Below are positions 42,381 to 47,274 of a stretch of 47,274 nt of DNA, piece by piece; within the stretch, counting starts at the first letter, position 1; each line of letters opens with the position of its first letter. The notes under the pieces were generated by a model, which had not been told where the DNA came from, did not search any database, and was given only the letters and a program-made list of their open reading frames with translations. The DNA lies in contig CAZTZX010000006.1 in NCBI GenBank assembly GCA_964618175.1, forward strand, positions 1 to 47,274. The letters run 5' to 3'. The translations under genes were made by a program, and so were the position numbers. This DNA is from DTU018 sp964618175. GTDB taxonomy: Bacteria; Bacillota; Syntrophomonadia; Syntrophomonadales; Syntrophomonadaceae.

Positions 42381-42872
42381 TTAGTATAGAGGAAGCCAGC
42401 AAACCTTAGGAGCGGCTTTTCTTTCCGCTACTCGTTTTTTGCCCTCCTCAAATTCAATCCTTTCTATATCGTTTTGTAAATGGAGCTGAGGGATTTTTTT
42501 GGGACGCATATTTTCGTCCAGAGCCACAAAGGTAAAAAAGGCTGTCATACAGCATTCCTTGGTTCCCTGTAAGAGATCCTCGGCATATATGCTTACCGCA
42601 ATTTCCATGGAAGAATTGGACACATAAGTCAGGTAAGCACTACAGGTGGTTAGGTTGCCCATGAATACCGGATGATGAAAATTTATATTATCAATTCCGG
42701 CGGTAACAACAATCGCGCGGGAGTGTTTGGTGGCACAGGCTCCGGCACAGTTGTCCATCATTTTTAATAGTTCGCCGCCGTGGGCTGTACCTGCAGGATT
42801 GGTCTGTCCGGGTAAAATAATCTGGCTGAGGCTGGTGGCAGATTCTGCGATGGTTTTGGTTTCAAATTCCAA
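42381..42872 (-). CDS. Acyl-CoA thioesterase (hotdog fold, YkhA/YciA type)
   Basis: 163 residues from the TTG at 42872, 6 bases after GGAGGTG; the Met at 42887 is inside that SD. Hotdog signature PGQTNPAGTAHGGELLKMMDNCAGACATKHS with the catalytic Asp, then NFHHPVFMGNLTTCSAYL. Hydrolyses acyl-CoA to free acid and CoA. Fits the fatty-acid lifestyle. Divergent from the DUF1648 gene. Confidence 0.9.
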   Translation of the reverse strand: MEFETKTIAESATSLSQIILPGQTNPAGTAHGGELLKMMDNCAGACATKHSRAIVVTAGIDNINFHHPVFMGNLTTCSAYLTYVSNSSMEIAVSIYAEDLLQGTKECCMTAFFTFVALDENMRPKKIPQLHLQNDIERIEFEEGKKRVAERKAAPKVCWLPLY

Positions 42873-43007
42873 GGCGGGCACCTCCATAATGTTAGTATGG
42901 TAATAATATAGCACTTTGCGAAAGATTACAATTACACTTATACAAATATCAATAGATTTTGGCCCCTTCGGTAGCGGACGTGGGGCGTATGTAAGGATTT
43001 GTTTGAC

Positions 43008-43541
43008 ATGAATAGATCTGGGGAAAATCGGAATAAACAGCTTAATCAACCGCGGCCTCGTATAAGAATAACTTTGACGGCCCTAGAGTTCATACTTGAG
43101 GTGGTTTCCCTGCTAGGATTATTGGGTGCTGCTTATATGTTGATCAGATTCTGGCCGGATTTGCCGATGGTCATCCCCAAACATTTCGACTTCAGTGGGC
43201 AAGTAGACGGCTGGGGAGAACGCAGTTCACTTTATTTCCTGTTGGGGGTAAATCTCTTTCTTTATATCATGATGACCGTTACGCGCCTATTTCCGCATAC
43301 CTTCAATTATCCCCTAGCCATAACCGCCGATAACGCCCCTCGCCAATATCAACTGGCCATATGGTACATGGCTTTATTAAAAGCCCAGGTGGTCTGGCTG
43401 TTCGTCTATCTGCAGTGGCAGACGATCCAGGTGGCTCTGGGCAACAGCACTGGTTTGGGATCATGGCTCGTTATTGCAGTGTTGCTGGCTATGCTTGTGC
43501 CTATGCTGATCTACATAGTGGCGGCCCGTAAAAATCGTTAG
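43008..43541 (+). CDS. DUF1648-domain membrane protein
   Basis: 177 residues from the ATG at 43008 (SD AAGGA, 10 bases). Four hydrophobic helices; between the first and second is the DUF1648 motif MVIPKHFDFSGQVDGWG, also seen in SdpI-type immunity and signalling proteins. Function unknown. No toxin gene is adjacent. Confidence 0.8.
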   Translation: MNRSGENRNKQLNQPRPRIRITLTALEFILEVVSLLGLLGAAYMLIRFWPDLPMVIPKHFDFSGQVDGWGERSSLYFLLGVNLFLYIMMTVTRLFPHTFNYPLAITADNAPRQYQLAIWYMALLKAQVVWLFVYLQWQTIQVALGNSTGLGSWLVIAVLLAMLVPMLIYIVAARKNR

Positions 43542-43579
43542 GAAAGTTACAGATTTATGAACAATAGTGGTGGGTGATA

Positions 43580-43675
43580 ATGAAGATTTCACTGGTGGAA
43601 GATAACAAAACCCCAGCTGCAGGGGGGAAAGCGACGCCGCTTCTTTGCGCTCCTATTCTCCTAGCTGTACAATAA
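43580..43675 (+). CDS. Possible 31-residue small ORF before uppP
   Basis: ATG after GGTGGGTGATA; starts MKISLVEDNK and ends with a hydrophobic LLCAPILLAVQ, then TAA. It fills much of the 226-base gap. No homologue is recognised; it may be a chance ORF in an uppP leader. Confidence 0.25.
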   Translation: MKISLVEDNKTPAAGGKATPLLCAPILLAVQ

Positions 43676-43767
43676 TATGGTATACTACTAGCGTTTGCTA
43701 TTGACCGCAACACTGTAGCGGATTTGATAGCCATCCCTATGGGGAAATAATACAGCGGGGGATGTCA

Positions 43768-44592
43768 ATGCTCTTCATAGAACTTATAAAAGCAGTTATT
43801 CTGGGGATCGTGGAAGGTGTTACTGAATGGCTGCCCATCAGCAGTACCGGCCATATGATTTTAGTTGAGCAGTTTATCCAATTAAACGCTACCCCCATGT
43901 TCAAGGAAATGTTTTTTGTGGTTATCCAGTTGGGTGCTATCATGGCGGTGGTTATACTCTACTTTCATAGGTTGAATCCATTATCTTCACAAAAGACGAC
44001 TGATGAAAAGAAAGCCACTATGGCTATTTGGTATAAAGTTATTGTGGGAGTCCTCCCCGCAGCAGTATTGGGGTTGTTTTTTGACGATTGGCTCAATGAC
44101 CACTTTTATAACTATCAGACGGTTGCGGTTATGCTCATCCTCTACGGGATCCTGTTCATCGTCATTGAGAACCACAACCAGGGTCGTCCCAGCCGGATCA
44201 ATGACATCAGTGAACTAACTTATAAAACGGCCCTTTTAATTGGGATGTTTCAGGTTTTATCCCTGATTCCAGGAACATCACGTTCCGGAGCCACCATTTT
44301 AGGGGCCATCATACTAGGCTCCTCCCGCTACTTAGCCGCTGAGTTTTCCTTTTTCCTGTCCATACCGGTCATGTTTGGTGCCAGTGCTTTAAAACTAGTC
44401 AAATTCGGTTTCAGCTTTACTAACATGGAATTAGCGGTTCTGGCCACCGGAATGATGGTGGCTTTTGTAGTATCCATTCTGGCCATAAAATTTCTGTTGG
44501 GATACATTAAGAATAATGACTTCAAACCCTTTGGCTGGTACCGTATCGGTTTAGGATTATTAGTAATCGCTTACTTTGCTATATGGGGATAG
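43768..44592 (+). CDS. uppP: Undecaprenyl-diphosphate phosphatase UppP (BacA)
   Basis: 274 residues from the ATG at 43768, 7 bases after GCGGGGG; an ATG at 43762 is too close to the SD. Signature GIVEGVTEWLPISSTGHMIL near the start and PGTSRSGATILGAIILG in the second half carry the catalytic Glu, Ser and Arg. Integral membrane enzyme recycling the lipid carrier for wall synthesis; gives bacitracin tolerance. Its stop codon begins the repeat at 44592. Confidence 0.95.
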   Translation: MLFIELIKAVILGIVEGVTEWLPISSTGHMILVEQFIQLNATPMFKEMFFVVIQLGAIMAVVILYFHRLNPLSSQKTTDEKKATMAIWYKVIVGVLPAAVLGLFFDDWLNDHFYNYQTVAVMLILYGILFIVIENHNQGRPSRINDISELTYKTALLIGMFQVLSLIPGTSRSGATILGAIILGSSRYLAAEFSFFLSIPVMFGASALKLVKFGFSFTNMELAVLATGMMVAFVVSILAIKFLLGYIKNNDFKPFGWYRIGLGLLVIAYFAIWG

Positions 44593-44624
44593 CGCAAGTT
44601 AGGGGACGGTCCTTGCACTTGCGC
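44592..44624. repeat. 33-bp palindrome 3' of uppP (GCGCAAGTT/GGGGACGGT family)
   Basis: Arms GCGCAAGT/ACTTGCGC around an AGGGGACGGT-containing loop. 28 of 33 bases match the unit at 18881-18913. It overlaps the uppP stop codon and ends 22 bases before the next ATG. Confidence 0.75.
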
Positions 44625-44646
44625 CTTGTCTTCCGAGGAGGATCCT

Positions 44647-46431
44647 ATGTCGCCTGAACAGATGTTTTCACAGCGTTTGCAACACTTTGAAGGGATAGAA
44701 AGGCAGCAGAAACGCAGCTTTGATATCATAAGCAATCTGCGCTTATTGGTATTTATAGCCGGAGTTGCTGCAGCCGTGCTGGCCGGTTATCTGGGCACTA
44801 CATTACATGCTCTGTCTGTGGGACTGCCATTTCTGCTGATCTTCTTCTATTTTATACACCGTCATCGTCAGGTGGAGATCCGCTTAACCACTGCTCAAGC
44901 GATGGTCAAGATCAATCAGCAATACCTGCATCGCATGGATGGACAGTGGGTAGAGTTTGCTGATCAAGGTCAGGACTTTGCTCAGTTCGATCATCCTTAC
45001 AGCAATGACCTGGATATCTTCGGCCCAAAATCACTGTTTCAATGGGTTTCCATAGCTCAAACCTATTCTGGCAGACGGCACTTATACCAGCTATTAGCCG
45101 CGCCTCCTAAAGAGCTTGATGCTATTTTGGCCCGCCAACAAGCTGTTAGCGAGTTGGCTGGCAAACTGGAATTTTGCCAGGGCTTGGAATGCCGAGGCTC
45201 AATGGCCGCTGAGGCCGGGCGTGACCCCGAACAACTAATTGCTTACGCAGAGGAAACTCACTCTGTAGGACTATTTATTACAATTATCCGTTTCTTACCT
45301 CTATTTACCGCCGCATCAATGGTATTGTACTTTCTAAACTGGATGCCCCTCCAGATCCCAGTCATCCTTCTGCTGTTACAGAGTCTGGTTGTCTTATTGA
45401 CTTATAAAAAGGCGGGCGCTCCGCTGAAACGGGTCTTTTCTTTCCAAAAAGCCTTGCAATCTTATGCGAGTATGCTGGAGATAATTGAGGCTGAACCATT
45501 TCAGGATCCCGGTTTGGCCAGCCTGCAAACCGAACTGTTCAAACAAAGTGTGCCTGCCTCGACGGCCATGCAGCGTTTGGAAAAGATCTCTGGTGCCATA
45601 GATGTTAACTATTCCATGTTTTATCTGGTTATCAATATTGCTCTTTTATGGGATATTCAATGCACCATCCGACTGGCCAACTGGAAATCCCACTATGGTA
45701 AAAGGGTAGGACCTTGGCTGGAGATAATCGGCACATTGGAGGCCTGGTGCAGTCTGGCAGTTATTAACCATATTCATCCGGATTGGGCCTATCCTGTTAT
45801 TGAAGATCAGGGTCAGAAAATATCCGCTCGTGGTCTGGGGCATCCTCTGCTAAACCCGGATAAATGCGTTCACAATGATATCGACATAGATAATTACTCC
45901 TACATTGTAACTGGTTCCAACATGTCAGGAAAGAGCACCTGGCTGCGGGCTATCGGTATCAACCTGGTATTGGCTTATACCGGAGGGCCGGTTTGTGCCG
46001 AGCAGTTACGCTGCTCGATCATGGATCTATACACGTCTATGGAGATCAGAGATGACTTGCTGGAAGGGGTTTCTACCTTTTATGCAGAGCTGAAGCGAAT
46101 TAACATGATCCTGGAGCATTCCCGTCTGGGAAAACCCATGCTTTATTTGATAGACGAGATATTTCGGGGTACCAATTCCCTGGATAGGATTGCCGGCGCT
46201 CAAGTTGTCTTGAGACAGCTGAGCAAAAATGGTGCCATCGGTTTGATTTCTACCCATGATTTTGAACTGTGCGGCTTGGAAAAGGAAGTTTGGGCCAATT
46301 TCAAAAACTATCATTTTGAGGAGCATTACGTGAAGGGCCGCATTGAGTTTGACTATAGACTGCGCCCAGGACGCTGCTCTACATCAAATGCCCGCTATTT
46401 AATGAAAATGGTGGGAATAGACATTTCCTAG
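44647..46431 (+). CDS. MutS-family ATPase with N-terminal membrane helices
   Basis: 594 residues from the ATG at 44647 (SD GAGGAGG). Two hydrophobic helices at about 30-75 (LLVFIAGVAAAVLAGYL and LPFLLIFFYFIH) and another pair near 205-255, then lever-like helices and the MutS ATPase domain: Walker A GSNMSGKST at 423-431, Walker B LYLIDEIFRGTN, and ISTHDFEL. The mismatch-recognition domain (F-x-E) and connector are missing, so mismatch repair is unlikely. A distinct family of MutS-like membrane proteins; function unknown. Confidence 0.88.
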   Translation: MSPEQMFSQRLQHFEGIERQQKRSFDIISNLRLLVFIAGVAAAVLAGYLGTTLHALSVGLPFLLIFFYFIHRHRQVEIRLTTAQAMVKINQQYLHRMDGQWVEFADQGQDFAQFDHPYSNDLDIFGPKSLFQWVSIAQTYSGRRHLYQLLAAPPKELDAILARQQAVSELAGKLEFCQGLECRGSMAAEAGRDPEQLIAYAEETHSVGLFITIIRFLPLFTAASMVLYFLNWMPLQIPVILLLLQSLVVLLTYKKAGAPLKRVFSFQKALQSYASMLEIIEAEPFQDPGLASLQTELFKQSVPASTAMQRLEKISGAIDVNYSMFYLVINIALLWDIQCTIRLANWKSHYGKRVGPWLEIIGTLEAWCSLAVINHIHPDWAYPVIEDQGQKISARGLGHPLLNPDKCVHNDIDIDNYSYIVTGSNMSGKSTWLRAIGINLVLAYTGGPVCAEQLRCSIMDLYTSMEIRDDLLEGVSTFYAELKRINMILEHSRLGKPMLYLIDEIFRGTNSLDRIAGAQVVLRQLSKNGAIGLISTHDFELCGLEKEVWANFKNYHFEEHYVKGRIEFDYRLRPGRCSTSNARYLMKMVGIDIS

Positions 46432-46458
46432 ACTGAGACGGGGCACCTCCATGTGCTG

Positions 46459-46836
46459 TTATACCCAAACAGTGGGAGTAATTATAAAAGGGAACAGGGC
46501 TAAAAAGAGGCTTAGGCTTATGAACAGAACAATGATCACCAATCTCCATTTTGGGTGGGGTACTAATTTTTTAATTATTGATATTACTTGTTTCCAGTGA
46601 AGCATGATATGTACCAATAATAATACCAGCACTAAATAACCCAAGTATAAATGAATGGTCGCCCAATCATCCCGATTAATTCCCCATAAATACATATGTA
46701 CTTTAGTTCCATAAAGGTGGCGGGTAGCCGATCCGCTTAACAGAACATACTTGCGCACGAATCCTGTACCCACCAAGGCCATCATTACCAGGAACATAGC
46801 TCCGTCAATAATTAAATTGGTTTTGGCCTTGGGCAT
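46459..46836 (-). CDS. DUF4405-type small membrane protein
   Basis: 125 residues from the ATG at 46836 (SD AGGAGGTGG). Three to four helices with regularly placed His (HLYG, HMYLWG, IHLYLGYLVLVLLLVHIMLHW), which recall heme-binding cytochrome b-like proteins and match DUF4405. A redox role is only inferred. Confidence 0.78.
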   Translation of the reverse strand: MPKAKTNLIIDGAMFLVMMALVGTGFVRKYVLLSGSATRHLYGTKVHMYLWGINRDDWATIHLYLGYLVLVLLLVHIMLHWKQVISIIKKLVPHPKWRLVIIVLFISLSLFLALFPFIITPTVWV

Positions 46837-46933
46837 AATTCCACCTCCTGGATCCAATTATGTCTGTTAGGTTTTATTTTAATCCCTTCTAACAGTTTTC
46901 GATATGTAATTCTAAAAAAAAGACATAACGGAT

Positions 46934-47274
46934 TTATTCTTGGGCTTGCTCAAGATCAATGATGACTATCTCAGGAGGATTGAAAATACGTGGCAGGCGG
47001 GGGTTATAAGAGAGTCCCCGGCTGACTATGTGAATCAATGAATCGTGTTCATATAAACCACCGGCATATTCAGGAAACCAACCCTGATTGGGAGCGCAAA
47101 GGCCGTTGAGCAGAAAAGGAATTCGCACTTGGCCCCCATGGGCATGCCCTGACAATACTAAATCAAAATCCATTTTTTTATACAGTTGGATTCGTTCCGG
47201 ACGGTCGTCAGGGGTGTGGCAGTTATTGAGATTGTGCAAGATAGGGTCGTTCCCTCCCGTGCTGAGGAAAGATC
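46934..47274 (-). CDS. Metallophosphoesterase (YkuE/YaeI type), 5' end outside the window
   Basis: The C-terminal about 113 residues of a calcineurin-like phosphoesterase. LVLSGHAHGGQVRIPF is the last metal motif (GHxHGGQ), followed by the conserved SRGLSYNPRLPRIFNPPEIVIIDL end. The frame is open to the right edge, so the TTG near 47239 is not the start. Possible lipid A-like or UDP-linked pyrophosphatase relatives exist; the substrate is unknown. Confidence 0.88.
   Translation of the reverse strand, partial: SFLSTGGNDPILHNLNNCHTPDDRPERIQLYKKMDFDLVLSGHAHGGQVRIPFLLNGLCAPNQGWFPEYAGGLYEHDSLIHIVSRGLSYNPRLPRIFNPPEIVIIDLEQAQE

Noticed and set aside
1..47274. CRISPR array or transposase-bearing insertion sequence
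   Set aside because: No regularly spaced direct repeats and no transposase-like ORF were seen; the only repeats are isolated palindromes.

Overview
The window looks like ordinary chromosome from a Gram-positive anaerobe of the Clostridia. The closest fit I can infer is a Syntrophomonas-like fatty-acid oxidiser. This rests on gene order (ylxM-ffh-rpsP-khpA-rimM-trmD-rplS-rbgA-rnhB-ylqG-ylqH, dgt-dnaG-rpoD, maf-radC-mreBCD-mrdA-minCDE), a Rex repressor, a beta-oxidation gene cluster at the left edge, strong AGGAGG ribosome binding sites and frequent TTG starts. The assignment was not tested by database search. I see no phage, insertion-sequence transposase, CRISPR array or rRNA.

Layout. 1-3737: end of a beta-oxidation operon (crotonase cut by the window edge, an unusual thiolase, a large two-domain acyl-CoA dehydrogenase). 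4098-8026: valS and folC. 8012-9768: a DUF47 regulator and PiT phosphate transporter behind a convincing PhoP-type repeat array. 9793-10552: rex behind its own Rex operator. 10622-18852: a DUF4321 membrane protein, maf, radC, then the cell-shape and division-site genes mreBCD, mrdA (PBP2), minCDE. 19145-23195: dgt, dnaG, rpoD. 23220-23816: four tRNAs (Asn, Met/Ile-CAU, Glu, Val). 23881-26934: accessory region with a DNRLRE/DUF6385-type protein, a DUF4489-type protein, a membrane PH-like protein, a secreted protein and a large perfect palindrome. 26974-27819: degV. 27926-33570: the SRP/ribosome-maturation operon ending in rbgA. 33583-38401: a block (yedE, a tusA-like gene, capA, an old-yellow-enzyme oxidoreductase) lying between rbgA and rnhB, which are neighbours in Bacillus. 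38402-42299: rnhB, ylqG-like, ylqH, yraN, folD. 42381-47274: thioesterase, DUF1648 protein, uppP, a membrane-anchored MutS-like ATPase, a DUF4405 protein and a metallophosphoesterase cut by the right edge.

How the genes work together. The left operon breaks acyl-CoA down to acetyl-CoA, and Rex, an NADH sensor, is the likely redox link in such a metabolism, although no Rex site is visible in front of the left operon in this window. MreBCD/PBP2, MinCDE and UppP serve wall growth and septum placement. YlxM/Ffh, S16, KhpA, RimM, TrmD, L19 and RbgA serve protein targeting and ribosome assembly. DnaG/SigA with Dgt couple replication priming, transcription and dNTP control.

The least ordinary signals are non-coding: a dispersed family of small palindromes sharing a GGGGACGGT core, mostly directly 3' of genes, including one 33-bp perfect inverted repeat. 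Others are a FolD that has lost the residues aligned with the cyclohydrolase Lys and Asp, a folC reading frame whose conserved N-terminus has no ATG/GTG/TTG start, and a 23-bp operator-like palindrome before the putative selenium transporter gene. I did not find a clearly new multi-gene system.
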